From Kluyvera intermedia (lineage in GTDB: Bacteria; Pseudomonadota; Gammaproteobacteria; Enterobacterales; Enterobacteriaceae), in assembly GCF_034424175.1 (NCBI RefSeq), contig NZ_CP139986.1, forward strand, positions 1,178,001 to 1,242,000: a stretch of DNA of 64,000 nt, given 5' to 3'. The translations under genes were made by a program, and so were the position numbers. This document shows, piece after piece, positions 45,986-55,319 of this stretch. Under the pieces are notes generated by a model that was not told the origin of the DNA, did not search any database, and saw only the letters and a list, made by a program, of their open reading frames with translations. Positions within the stretch are counted from its first letter, which is position 1, and every line of letters starts with the position of its first letter.

Positions 45986-47453
45986 CAAACCTTCCAGACG
46001 CCCTTTCTCACTCGCTCTGCGGCTGACCTTTTTTATCAGCCTGTCCACGATACTGGCTTTTATCGCCTTCACCTGGTTTATGCTGCATTCTGTTGAAAAT
46101 CATTTTGCCGAGCAGGATGTCAGCGATCTTCAACAAATCAGCACCACACTGAACCGTATACTGCAGTCCCCGGTGGATCCGGATGATAAAAAAATAAGCA
46201 AAATAAAGGAATCAATTGCCAGCTACCGCAACGTTGCCCTTTTGCTCCTCAATCCCAGGGGTGAAGTGCTCTTTAGCTCAGCTCAGGGGGCGGCACTACG
46301 CCCGGCAGTGAATTCAGCAGATTTTAGCGAGCACAGCCGCGCACGGGATGTCTTTCTCTGGACGGTGGAGGATCCTGCGGGACCGATGGATACCGGGTCC
46401 GAAATGAAGATGGAAACATACCGGATTATCGCCTCCTCTGGCCAGGCGATATTTCAGGGCAAACAGCAGAACTATGTCATGCTGACTGGTCTCTCCATTA
46501 ATTTCCATCTCCATTACCTCGATGCGCTGAAAAAAAATCTGATTGCGATCGCCGTCGTGATAAGCCTGCTGATTGTTCTGATCATTCGCATCGCTGTCCG
46601 TCAGGGGCACCTGCCCCTTCGTAATGTCAGCAATGCCATTAAAAACATCACCTCCGAGAATCTTGATGCGCGGCTGGAACCGACACGCGTTCCCATTGAG
46701 CTGGAGCAGCTGGTTATCTCGTTCAATCATATGATTGGAAAGATTGAGGATGTCTTTACCCGCCAGGCCAATTTCTCAGCCGATATCGCGCACGAGATCA
46801 GAACGCCCATCACCAATCTGGTGACGCAGACTGAAATCGCGCTGAGTCAGGATCGAACCCAGAAGGAACTTGAGGATGTCCTCTATTCCAGCCTTGAAGA
46901 GTATAACCGGATGACCAAAATGGTCAGCGACATGCTGTTCCTGGCGCAGGCGGACAATAATCAGCTGATACCTGACAGGGTCCGGTTTGACCTCAGAGCA
47001 GAAGTCATGAAAGTCTTCGAGTTTTTCGAAGCCTGGGCCGAAGAACGCAATATCACGCTCAAATTTAACGGGATGCCCTGCCTGGTTGAGGGAGATCCAC
47101 AAATGTTCAGAAGGGCGATCAATAATCTGTTATCCAATGCCCTGCGTTATACCCCGGAGGGACAGGCAATCACCGTCTCAATAAGAGAGCAGGAGAGCTT
47201 TTTTGACCTTGTGATTGAAAATCCGGGGAAACCAATCCCTGAAGAGCATTTATCAAGGCTGTTTGACCGTTTTTATCGGGTAGATCCGTCCAGACAACGA
47301 AAAGGAGAAGGCAGCGGCATCGGCCTTGCGATTGTGAAGTCCATCGTGGAAGCACATCACGGAAGAGTGCAGGTGGAATCGGACGTACGTTCAACTCGTT
47401 TTATCCTATCCGTGCCCAGACTGGAGAAAATGATTCCGGAAACCCAGTACTGA
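45978..47453 (+). CDS. silS: Silver sensor kinase SilS
   Basis: A 491-residue kinase with two membrane helices (near residues 12-34 and 185-205), a periplasmic sensor loop, HAMP, the phosphoacceptor His in SADIAHEIRTPITN and an ATPase domain (NNLLSNALRYT, GSGIGLAIVKSI). It senses periplasmic Ag(I)/Cu(I) and phosphorylates SilR. Confidence 0.95.
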   Translation: MHSKPSRRPFSLALRLTFFISLSTILAFIAFTWFMLHSVENHFAEQDVSDLQQISTTLNRILQSPVDPDDKKISKIKESIASYRNVALLLLNPRGEVLFSSAQGAALRPAVNSADFSEHSRARDVFLWTVEDPAGPMDTGSEMKMETYRIIASSGQAIFQGKQQNYVMLTGLSINFHLHYLDALKKNLIAIAVVISLLIVLIIRIAVRQGHLPLRNVSNAIKNITSENLDARLEPTRVPIELEQLVISFNHMIGKIEDVFTRQANFSADIAHEIRTPITNLVTQTEIALSQDRTQKELEDVLYSSLEEYNRMTKMVSDMLFLAQADNNQLIPDRVRFDLRAEVMKVFEFFEAWAEERNITLKFNGMPCLVEGDPQMFRRAINNLLSNALRYTPEGQAITVSIREQESFFDLVIENPGKPIPEEHLSRLFDRFYRVDPSRQRKGEGSGIGLAIVKSIVEAHHGRVQVESDVRSTRFILSVPRLEKMIPETQY

Positions 47454-47465
47454 GAATAAAGATTT

Positions 47466-47485
47466 AAATGACAAAGATGTCATTA
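47466..47485 (+). promoter_or_regulatory. SilR-type box upstream of silE
   Basis: AAATGACAAAGATGTCATTA resembles the box before silC (TGACA / TGTCA half-sites). It lies in the 247-base leader of silE. The long leader between it and the ATG holds no other gene that I could support. Confidence 0.7.
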
Positions 47486-47700
47486 GCCTGTCATGCAGCA
47501 AACAGAAGCCATTCGATATAATTAGTGCAACTTATCAGGAAGGCATTATTACTTCATCCATACACGGCATCAGCACAAGCCAGGAGTTGTATTAAAGCCT
47601 CATCCCGGCGGAATAAGGTCTGTAGAGTTGTCAGTTGTACTACTGAGGACACAGATCGAAATTCACGGACATCACTAATTCAGAAATGGAGAGTTACCAT

Positions 47701-48130
47701 GAAAAATATCGTCTTAGCATCAGTGTTAGGTTTGAGCTTAATTTCTACGGCCTGGGCCACTGAAACCGTAAATATCCATGAGCGTGTCAATAATGCTCAG
47801 GCTCCGGCCCATCAGATGCAGTCTTCTTCAACTCCAGCCGCCATCCAGGGGGCAGCCCCACGGATGGCCGGTATGGATCAGCATGAACAGGCTATTATTG
47901 TTCATGAAACCATGAACAATAGTTCAGCAGATGCACATAAAAAAATGGCGGAAAGTCATCAGAAGATGATGGGAACTGGCACCGTTAACGCTTCCCGTCC
48001 GGCGACTTCGTTTGCGGCGATGAATGAACATGAAAGAGCAGCTGTTGCCCATGAATTTACGAATAACGGTCAGTCCGGCCCCCATCAGGCTATGGCTGAT
48101 GCACACCGCCGCATGATCAATGCGGGCTGA
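47701..48130 (+). CDS. silE: Periplasmic silver-binding protein SilE
   Basis: A 143-residue (signal peptide MKNIVLASVLGLSLISTAWA) Met/His-rich protein with MxxH/HxxM-type motifs that each bind one Ag(I) (e.g. MAGMDQHEQ, MAESHQKMMGTG, MNEHERAAVAHE). It is intrinsically unfolded until it binds silver and acts as a periplasmic sponge. It is separated from silRS and has its own box. GGAGAG precedes the ATG. Confidence 0.95.
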
Positions 48131-48275
48131 TGACAACTGAAGTTTCCGTGCGGTTACCCTTTCCTTGATAGATTGTCCCTTATACGGATATGTTGTTATT
48201 TTTTGCCCCCTTCAGGGGGCTTTTTTGTCTGACTCAGCTAAACTTATCCGGTAACCATCTGAAAGGGTTTATTAT

Positions 48276-48626
48276 ATGAAAATCACAAATTCGCTTTTTG
48301 TTATACTGATGTTATCCCTGCCAGCGATTTCCGCAGAACATTCAGAAATGAAAATGTCAGATATATCCTCATCGGCATCGTCACAGGAATATATGTCCGG
48401 CATGAAAGGTATGCATGACAAAATGATGGCCGCTGTAAAAGAGTCCGATCCCGACAAGGCTTTTGCGAAAGGCATGGTAGCACACCATGAAGGGGCAATA
48501 GCAATGGCTGAGACCGAGCTAAAATACGGAAAAGATCCGGAAATGAGAAAGCTCGCGCAGGACATCATTAAAGCTCAAAAAGGTGAAATTGAGCAGATGA
48601 ATAAATGGCTTGGTAATCAAAAATAA
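48276..48626 (+). CDS. DUF305 exported protein
   Basis: A 116-residue protein with a signal peptide (MKITNSLFVILMLSLPAISA) and a ferritin-like DUF305 domain (MVAHHEGAIAMAETELKYG, then MRKLAQDIIKAQKGEIEQM). The His/Met pattern in HHEGAIAMA suggests metal binding. It often ends the sil cluster. The role in silver resistance is untested as far as I know. Confidence 0.85.
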   Translation: MKITNSLFVILMLSLPAISAEHSEMKMSDISSSASSQEYMSGMKGMHDKMMAAVKESDPDKAFAKGMVAHHEGAIAMAETELKYGKDPEMRKLAQDIIKAQKGEIEQMNKWLGNQK

Positions 48627-48702
48627 TGATTGCGGAAATAATATATTGCGCGTACAGTCAGAGTGTTCCCGGGCACGGGAACCTGTTAATCGTTAATTAA
48701 TC

Positions 48703-48727
48703 AAAACCCGATTCATTTCGGGTTTTT
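48703..48727 (+). terminator. Terminator closing the silver region
   Basis: AAACCCGA / TCGGGTTT with a 6-base loop followed by a run of T, about 75 bases after the DUF305 stop. Confidence 0.8.
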
Positions 48728-49033
48728 CCTTTTACCCCCCCCAACGCATGCACTGCACCGAGTGAAATTCACCTGAGCCAATTCTGCTTGCTTATTATTT
48801 CGATGGGAATTGCTGATTTTAATTAAGTCTATGTTTTAAAGGTGTTTCTCATGCCTGGGTTTGGCAGGGGTTCGTCCTGTTCTCTGGTCATGCGCAATGG
48901 CAATTCGCAGTCAGGGCTCAAGACTACTTTTACCTCTTTTTTAACAGAAAGTTTCTGGACCCGATACTTGCCGGAAACATCATCTGCTGTTCATCCCGAC
49001 CAATAAAACGAAGGTATCACTCTCGTTTGAATC
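48728..49033. other. Intergenic stretch with no recognised feature
   Basis: Between the sil terminator and the HNH gene. It contains a run of C (near 48736) and AT-rich sequence, but no frame or repeat that I can support. It marks the right edge of the copper-silver island. Confidence 0.4.
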
Positions 49034-49948
49034 TCACTTACTTTCCATTTTGTAATAAAGAATCAAGTTTTCCAGTGATATATCAATACCAACTTTTTTT
49101 AATAACCTTTTTCGCGCAGTGTATATTTCTTTCAGCATATCTTCATAACCCTGACCAAGGTGAATTTGTTTATGGCAATTGCAACACAGAGATATGATAT
49201 TTTCTTCAACATCAAGAGATGTGTCAAAAGCATCTTGCCTGGACATAGGTACAATGTGATGAGGTTCTGTGTAATTTAAGGATGAATTTCGCCTTCTGAA
49301 TGTTGGGTGGTCACTATCGACTTCACATCTGTAACCTGCTTTATTCAGCGCATTTTGGGATACGCCTTTACTCCTGGGATACGAGAGGCCATTTTTTACT
49401 TCTATTGCATTTTTCTTTGGTTTGGCTTCCCCTGTATATTCAAACGTCTGAACGTTGTCAAAGATATTACTTTTCTCTATGGCATTGATCAACTCATCGT
49501 CAGAGTAATACTCACTGCTGGCCATTTCTGTTGTACCAAAAAAATCCAGTTCGTTAATTGCCTGAACAAGTTCCTCACGAATTGTCCATAAGTTTCTTTT
49601 GGGTTTTCCGCCGATTTCTTTACTCTTCATTACGGTAATGAATTTTGTACCGGATGCGATATTTCCGACACCTTTAACCTCGAATCTACCAAGTTCTTTT
49701 TGAACTCTGCCACCCAGTCCGTTTATGACTCCATTAGCACTCATGCTGTGCAGGTCGTACTTCTTACCAATATCGAAGCATGTGCAGGAATGATTTGGCT
49801 CAATAAACCATTTTTTTAACGCTGCAATACTTTTTGTGTCAAAAACTTTATCATTTGTTAATAAAGTTTTCCATTCTTCCACACTGATATCAATGTCACA
49901 GACATACTCTCCATCAATCACTTCGCATATTTTTTTAATCACATTCAT
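49034..49948 (-). CDS. HNH endonuclease (McrA-like)
   Basis: A 304-residue protein. The C-terminal third has an HNH domain: YRCEVDSDHPTF, the catalytic EPHHIVPMSRQDAF, then LDVEENIISLCCNCHKQIHLG (zinc-binding Cys pairs C..., CCNC). The N-terminal two thirds (about residues 1-195) is a separate, unrecognised domain, possibly target recognition. Such architecture occurs in modification-dependent restriction proteins. AT-rich and isolated. Its role as a defence nuclease is inference. Confidence 0.75.
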   Translation of the reverse strand: MNVIKKICEVIDGEYVCDIDISVEEWKTLLTNDKVFDTKSIAALKKWFIEPNHSCTCFDIGKKYDLHSMSANGVINGLGGRVQKELGRFEVKGVGNIASGTKFITVMKSKEIGGKPKRNLWTIREELVQAINELDFFGTTEMASSEYYSDDELINAIEKSNIFDNVQTFEYTGEAKPKKNAIEVKNGLSYPRSKGVSQNALNKAGYRCEVDSDHPTFRRRNSSLNYTEPHHIVPMSRQDAFDTSLDVEENIISLCCNCHKQIHLGQGYEDMLKEIYTARKRLLKKVGIDISLENLILYYKMESK

Positions 49949-50760
49949 TCCCCTGTTATACAGATAGTCATAATGAAAATATAAAGCTCGCTAACCGGTA
50001 TGGTTGCGTAAGGACCGTAGTCTCTCAGAGACCGTGCTTTCTTTTTTTTCAGGCCTGGACACTAAAGGGTCTGTTGCACCCCGAAAAAATTTGTTGCGGG
50101 GATTGCTCATTGAGATGAGCCTCTGCTCGATCATACCAGATCAGCAGGCTGCCCCCAATGCTATGGCTTCTTAGTTTGGCCATTATCCGGCCTTCCTCAC
50201 GACCAATAAAATAGAGACATTACCCGTGACGCTGCCACCGTCTCAGCCCGGAACGATCAGTGAGCGCTTCTGATGACCTTCGGTTTTTTTAACGAAGCGG
50301 GTGGGATACGGTTTGTTGCTGAAATCTTAATAATAACCAACAACTGATGCTAATTTCGCACTTTTAACATATATGAATATAAATGTTATGAATAATTGCA
50401 TTTACAGGAAATATCATGCGTTTTGTCATCCGGGATCCGAAAAAAGGCAGTTCCGGATCACGGCGATTTTCTGCGCATATTTTTGAAAAAAAGATTAAAT
50501 ATGTGCTATATTATAATAAGTTAGTAACACTCCTCCCTCCCAATTCCTGACCCGCCTGTCGGGGCTGTACTGATACAGCTTTCCTTCTCGCTTCCGGAAA
50601 CCCTGCTATTATCGATTTTTCGGAATTTCGGGATTGGTGCATCCGGTAATTGCGGGATGGTACTGTTATCTTGCTAATCATTTTAGGCGGACAATGGAAT
50701 GTTACGCAGATGATGATAAATACAGTAATTAGTAGAAAGCTTACGATAAGGAAATCAATT
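49949..50760. other. Long intergenic region, mostly unassigned
   Basis: Contains a stem-like CCCCG...CGGGG near 50076-50100, a patch around 50190-50200 that repeats the words GACCAATAAAA seen near 49003, and a possible small gene at 50416. The segment near 50041-50340 has the look of a decayed element, but no transposase frame is visible. Confidence 0.4.
50416..50550 (+). CDS. Possible 44-residue small protein
   Basis: ATG with AGGAAA 7 bases upstream; the product begins MRFVIRDPKKGSSGSRRFSA and continues HIFEKKIKYVLYYNKL. The basic composition and a plausible ribosome site are the only support. It may instead be the start of a decayed gene. Confidence 0.3.
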   Translation: MRFVIRDPKKGSSGSRRFSAHIFEKKIKYVLYYNKLVTLLPPNS

Positions 50761-51081
50761 ATGAGTAACACAACGACATACATCAATCAGGGCAACAGCG
50801 TTTCACCTTCTTCAATTCTGGAAATGCTTTCAGGTTATGGCTGCCAGAAAGTATGGCTATACCGTACGATAAATACGCAGGGGGAAACTCTTCTTGTGCT
50901 TCTCGATGAGGAGAATGGGATATACGAGGAAATGGCCAGCCGCCTCGATGCTCCGGATATGAAAGAGTGGGCCTTTCAGTATTCTGACGGCGGTTATAAA
51001 TCCCGTACGCTTCCTGAAGGAGCGTTTGAGCTCGATTTGAGCTGCCCTGATGAAGCGGCATGGTATATGGATCTTTTATAG
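50761..51081 (+). CDS. Hypothetical acidic 106-residue protein
   Basis: MSNTTTYINQGNSVSPSSIL to CPDEAAWYMDLL. AAGGAAA lies 7 bases before the ATG, which favours this start over an upstream one in the same frame. It is soluble, with no recognised domain. Located 74 bases before the HEPN gene on the same strand, so the two may form an operon. An antitoxin or regulator role would be inference from position only. Confidence 0.6.
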   Translation: MSNTTTYINQGNSVSPSSILEMLSGYGCQKVWLYRTINTQGETLLVLLDEENGIYEEMASRLDAPDMKEWAFQYSDGGYKSRTLPEGAFELDLSCPDEAAWYMDLL

Positions 51082-51155
51082 CAGCAGGCCGTAAGGAAAG
51101 CTGTGAACAGGCGGGATTTCTCATTTAGAGGACCACACAGAGAGGTGCAGGTGTT

Positions 51156-51974
51156 ATGGGAAGCGTGAAAGACCAGTTGCTGGATATTGAAGCTGAACGA
51201 TTTGATAAATGGCTTGAGGAGAATCATCCGGATGTGGTCCCCGGTTCAGAAGAATGGGAGCACGCCGCGAACCTGTACTGCTGGGAGCAGGAGGCGCTGG
51301 CCGATCAGGCTCAGTGGGATCATGAACACGGGTTGTTTGAGGCTTCCCTGAACAACGTTCATCAGCGTTACCTGCACGCCCGTCAGGAACTGACGAAGCT
51401 GTATGCCCTGCTCGATGCAGAGCAGCCTGAACTGGTATACAGAATGTCTTTCGTTCATGCCGTGACGGTTATGGAGGCATACCTGATGTACTGTGCGAGG
51501 GCAATGCTGGAGCATGACTGGCCGCTCAAAAGATACTTCGAAGAGTTTTACTTGCCTTTTGCCAGGGCAGACAAAAAAGTGAAGCAGGCTGCCCGTGAGA
51601 TGCCACTTTCCAAGTTCCGCCCTGTTGCAAGGAATGTTGTTGCGAGTATGACGTTTCATAACGTGAAAACCATTGAGCGCTATTTCGGGACCGTGCTCCA
51701 TATCCCGCCCGTCTGGCCAACTGAGCCGCTGGGTATCATCGCTGACTGGCGAAATGACCTGGTACACCGTAACGGTGTGGACGAACATGATGTGCCAAGA
51801 AAGATATCATCGCTGCAATTGCGGAATGCCCTTCAGAGAGTGACTGACCTTATAGAGGCCGCACATCAGTCCCTGCGTCTGGAAGTGGACTATTTTGGAA
51901 ACTGGCGTAATGAAGAAAACCGGGAAATCATCGCATCGGCACTGAATATACCTCCAGCCGGAGAGTCATCCTGA
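51156..51974 (+). CDS. HEPN-domain protein (RiboL-PSP-HEPN-like)
   Basis: A 272-residue mostly helical protein. The central and C-terminal region fits a HEPN fold: VHAVTVMEAYLMYCARAMLE (about residues 100-119) and WRNDLVHRNG, where R199 and H204 form the RX4H RNase motif. The N-terminal 60 residues are acidic and Trp-rich. The TGA stop overlaps the ATG of the ResD recombinase (TGATG). HEPN proteins are often RNase toxins or abortive-infection effectors; here the function is unknown. Confidence 0.65.
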   Translation: MGSVKDQLLDIEAERFDKWLEENHPDVVPGSEEWEHAANLYCWEQEALADQAQWDHEHGLFEASLNNVHQRYLHARQELTKLYALLDAEQPELVYRMSFVHAVTVMEAYLMYCARAMLEHDWPLKRYFEEFYLPFARADKKVKQAAREMPLSKFRPVARNVVASMTFHNVKTIERYFGTVLHIPPVWPTEPLGIIADWRNDLVHRNGVDEHDVPRKISSLQLRNALQRVTDLIEAAHQSLRLEVDYFGNWRNEENREIIASALNIPPAGESS

Positions 51975-52753
51975 TGACCGGACTCGTTACCCTGGGGCAG
52001 CAGCCGGGAACGGTAGCTCAGTTTCCTGTGTCCATCGACTATCCGGCGGCGCTGGCGCTGCGACAGATGGCTCTGGTCCAGGATGAACTGCCGAAATACC
52101 TGCTGGCACCGGAAGTGAGTGCCCTGCTCCACTATGTGCCTGATCTGCACCGCAAGATGCTGCTGGCGACGCTGTGGAACACGGGCGCGCGTATAAATGA
52201 AGCCCTGGCCCTGACCCGGAGTGATTTTTCACTGCAGCCACCCTACCCGTTCGTGCAGCTGGCCACCCTCAAGCAGCGCGCGGAGAAAGCGGCCAGAACG
52301 GCCGGTCGTACGCCTGCAGGTAGTCAGCCACATCGTCTGGTTCCGCTTTCCGATCACAGTTACGTCAGCCAGCTGGAGATGATGGTGGCCACGCTGAAAA
52401 TTCCGCTGGAGCGCCGAAACAAACGAACCGGCAGAACAGAAAGAGCCCGTATCTGGGAGATCACCGACCGGACGGTCCGGACCTGGCTCAACGAAGCGGT
52501 CGATACCGCGGCGGCTGACAGCGTGACGTTTTCGGTGCCGGTGACGCCGCACACATTCCGCCACAGCTACGCGATGCACATGCTGTACGCCGGCATTCCG
52601 CTGAAAGTGCTGCAGAGTCTGATGGGCCATAAATCGATCAGCTCGACAGAAGTCTACACTAAGGTGTTTGCGCTCGATGTTGCGGCACGTCACAGGGTAC
52701 AGTTCCAGATGCCGGGGGCGGAGGCGGTCGCGATGCTGAAAGGAAATGGGTAA
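51974..52753 (+). CDS. resD: ResD-type tyrosine recombinase
   Basis: A 259-residue tyrosine recombinase close to the F-plasmid ResD (protein D). The catalytic residues are R73 (TGARINEALAL), H193 and R196 (TPHTFRHSYAMHML), H219 (LMGHKSISSTE) and Y228 (EVYTK). ResD resolves plasmid multimers and supports IncF plasmid maintenance. It is translationally linked to the HEPN gene. Confidence 0.88.
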   Translation: MTGLVTLGQQPGTVAQFPVSIDYPAALALRQMALVQDELPKYLLAPEVSALLHYVPDLHRKMLLATLWNTGARINEALALTRSDFSLQPPYPFVQLATLKQRAEKAARTAGRTPAGSQPHRLVPLSDHSYVSQLEMMVATLKIPLERRNKRTGRTERARIWEITDRTVRTWLNEAVDTAAADSVTFSVPVTPHTFRHSYAMHMLYAGIPLKVLQSLMGHKSISSTEVYTKVFALDVAARHRVQFQMPGAEAVAMLKGNG

Positions 52754-53171
52754 GACAGCATCACTACCTAACTGATACTCCCGGCGGGCTTGTCTCGCCT
52801 TACCCTGATTTACTGCCCTTTCCGGTTTCTGTATTTTCAGGAAGCGCTGCCTCACCGGGGGCAGTTTGTCACAGAACACATCATATGGGCCTTACCACCA
52901 CCCGATCACCACATCATCCAAGGAAAAAGGATCCATTTTGGATCCTTCTCTGATCAGCCTGCTAAATTATCTCTTTCCTTTTTATGGTATATTTCCAGAA
53001 ACAGGAAAATGTAAGATCCCGGCTCTGCGGGTTTTTTCCGTAGTTTCCGACGCCGGCAGCGGCGAAAATGGAACCAGAACTTCACCAGATTGCGCTAGGT
53101 GAAAAATGACACGGTTAACGGAGGTTATCGGGCCAGATTTTGCGTAGCGCATCCTTATCGCCAGGTGCGTT
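52754..53171. other. Spacer between the two recombinase genes, with a hairpin
   Basis: Holds the stem AAGGATCCA / TGGATCCTT at about 52928-52948 followed by T/C-rich sequence, a likely terminator for resD, and a second GC-rich dyad near 53051-53065 (GCCGGCAGCGGCG). A recombination site for ResD (rfs-like) might be here but was not identified. Confidence 0.45.
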
Positions 53172-53939
53172 ATGAATCTGCCCGCTTTTGTTCATCACTC
53201 CCCTGCCCTGCAGGTGACTGCCACTTCTGCACCGTTTGACTACGGCCGGGCTCTCTCGCTGCGGGAAATGGCCAGGCACTATAACGAGATGCCTAAATAC
53301 CTTCTGGCACCGGAAGTGGCTGGTCTGCTGCATTACTTACCCGACTGGAATCAACACGCCTTTATTAACACGCTGTGGAACACCGGCGCACGCCTCAACG
53401 AAACACTGGCACTCAGAAGAAGGGACTTTCACCTCAATGATTAGATCCCGCACGTGGTGGTCCGTACGGCCAAACAACGCCGCACAGCTGGCGGTCGCCC
53501 GAAAAAGGAAAAAAGTGCGAACCGGGTGATCCCGCTGTCAGACCCCGGATACGTGGATGAAATGCGTCGGCTATTTGCGAGCACGCGGGAAAGATTCGAG
53601 GACGACAAGCTAATAGGTGAACATCGGGCCATGCCGGTCTGGGGAGTTACCGACCGGACAGTACGCAACTGGCTTGAGCGTGCCGTCGACGCAGCGGAAC
53701 GGGACGGCGTGAGATTCAGTATTCCGGTCAGCCCGCATACGTTCAGACACAGCTTCGCAATGCACCTTTTATATGGCCATGTTCACCCGAAGGTTCTGCA
53801 GGTCCTGATGGGGCACAAGAAGTTTGAATCAACGGAAGTGTACACAAAGATATTTGCGCTCGATGTGGCCGCCAGTCAGCAGGTCCGGTTCTCACTCGAT
53901 ACGCAGGATGCGCTGCAGCTTCTGCGCGGCAATCGTTAG
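53172..53939 (+). pseudogene. Second ResD-like recombinase with an in-frame amber codon
   Basis: A ResD paralogue in one continuous frame except for TAG at 53442-53444 (after ..RRDFHLND). Before it are TGARLNETLAL and the N-terminal domain; after it comes IPHVVVRTAKQRRTAGGRPK and the full catalytic part (SPHTFRHSFAMHLL, LMGHKKFESTEVYTK). A single nonsense change has split an otherwise full-length (255-codon) gene. The second part could restart at GTG 53454 but would lack the first catalytic Arg. Confidence 0.85.
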
Positions 53940-54011
53940 CCCTGTTCACGATAAAAATGGCTTAGCTAACTTAATATCTGTTTCGTGTAGATAACTAACA
54001 TCCAACGGAAA

Positions 54012-54223
54012 GCGGTCACTATCATAAATGGGCGGGAGCATTCATAACAGGCGGTTACTTTCATAACTTGATCACAGATAAGATATCGCTGCGTTCATAA
54101 AACTCGGCTCATTTAAACGGCGTAAAGCCCTCAGAATAGGCTGCACTTATGAAAACGACCGCTTTTGATTGGAATATTATGAGTATGACCGCCTTGTAGC
54201 GTCATTGTTATGAATGTGACCGC
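54012..54223. repeat. Iteron array of a RepFIB-like origin
   Basis: Direct copies of GCGGTCACTATCATAA-type units at 54012, 54032, 54051 and a half-unit at 54091, then inverted copies (TTATGAAAACGACCGC, TTATGAGTATGACCGC, TTATGAATGTGACCGC) at 54147, 54177 and 54208. Consensus about GCGGTCA-N-WTTCATAA. RepFIB-type origins have initiator-binding iterons on both sides of rep, which fits arrays beyond the rep 3' end. Confidence 0.8.
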
Positions 54224-54225
54224 CT

Positions 54226-54419
54226 TCATGCGACGGTCAACGCGAGTCGCGCCGAGCGGTTATGAACAATGAACATGATTTCCCGACCTTTTTTGGTCTC
54301 GTTGTAATCAAGATAACCAATGCTCTTCAGATCCTTCATCGCGCGCCGTATGGTTGCATTCTGGTCTTTAACCTGAGATTCCATAGCAAGCCTTTCACGT
54401 AGACGCTTCATAGTGTTGT
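54226..54419 (-). pseudogene. Plasmid replication initiator, C-terminal fragment
   Basis: About 64 codons: VDHNTMKRLRERLAMESQVK to HNRSARLALTVA, a winged-helix end typical of RepB/RepFIB initiators. The gene is cut at about 54419 by an IS3-family fragment. The adjacent iterons support the assignment. The replicon should be inactive. Confidence 0.7.
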
Positions 54420-54892
54420 GGTCAACTAAAACTGGCCACCGCGTTAGAGTTTTTCCAGTATCGGTTTTCTGATTCGTTTGGTGGTAACCCACCATTATAT
54501 TCGTGCGGTCTTAGTGCGCTGTAATATCCAACGATATAGTCCGTTATTGCGTGAGCTGCATCGCTGAAGCTTACATAGCCCGTCGCTGGCACCCATTCGT
54601 TCTTCAGACTCCTGAAGAAGCGCTCCATTGGGCTGTTATCCCAGCAGTTTCCACGCCGACTCATACTCTGCCTGATCCGGTATCGCCACAGTAACTGCCG
54701 GAACTGCCTGCTCGTATAATGACTGCCTTGATCGCTGTGGAACATCACCCCGACGGGCTTACCACGGGTTTCCCATGCCATTTCCAGTGCTTTCATGGTA
54801 AGCCTGCTGTCCGGCGAGAACGACATGGCCCAGCCCACTGGTTTTCTTGAGAACAGGTCGAGAACAACGGCGAGGTACGCCCAGCGCTTAGG
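54420..54892 (-). pseudogene. IS3-family transposase OrfB, C-terminal half
   Basis: KRWAYLAVVLDLFSRKPVGW, HSDQGSHYTSRQFRQLLWRY, NCWDNSPMERFFRSLKNEW and the end GGLPPNESENRYWKNSNAVA are the rve integrase core of an IS3-family OrfB. The first D..region and all of OrfA are missing. The IS end lies against the rep fragment. The frame continues upstream into a DUF2778 gene, giving a 203-residue chimera. Confidence 0.88.
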
Positions 54893-55033
54893 TCCATTAT
54901 CCGGCACAACCCTGCAACCACCGTGATTTCTGTATATTCCGTTTCCGGAAAAGGCCATAAAGACGCCTACCCCATTAAGTTCAAATGGAGCATAATCTGC
55001 ATCATTGAGAGTTAATTTGCCTTTTAACGCCAT
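54893..55033 (-). pseudogene. DUF2778 (Tlde1-like) protein, N-terminal fragment
   Basis: The 47 residues MALKGKLTLNDADYAPFELN..FMAFSGNGIYRNHGGCRVVPDNGP match the opening of DUF2778 proteins, which include the type VI secretion L,D-transpeptidase effector Tlde1. The catalytic His/Cys region would follow but is replaced by the IS3 fragment in frame. Confidence 0.65.
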
Positions 55034-55319
55034 AGCGACCTACATCCATATAAATGATGTGGGTATAGTACAAATATATGAATCAAAAGCTAAGTCTAAT
55101 ATATTACAAGTTGTAACCACCGGTCTCATGAACCGATATTCAGAATTTTCTTAGAAACCACAACCAGGATCTCTGATTGTGGTAATGCAGGAACGCAATC
55201 CGGCAGTTCTCATTCACTCAACGTCCCCGTTGTGCAGATGAACGCTATACATAAGCCGACGTTTATAAAGGGAAACAATAACTCAGAAAGCGTGCAAGCG
55301 GTGCATTCATTGAGGGATT
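55034..55319. other. Intergenic stretch without a supported gene
   Basis: AT-rich; only a 28-codon frame (55230-55316 area, plus strand) without a ribosome site. It may hold the promoter of the truncated DUF2778 gene. Confidence 0.35.

Noticed and set aside
52229..52879. 216-codon minus-strand frame
   Set aside because: Antisense to the ResD gene, whose catalytic residues are all visible.
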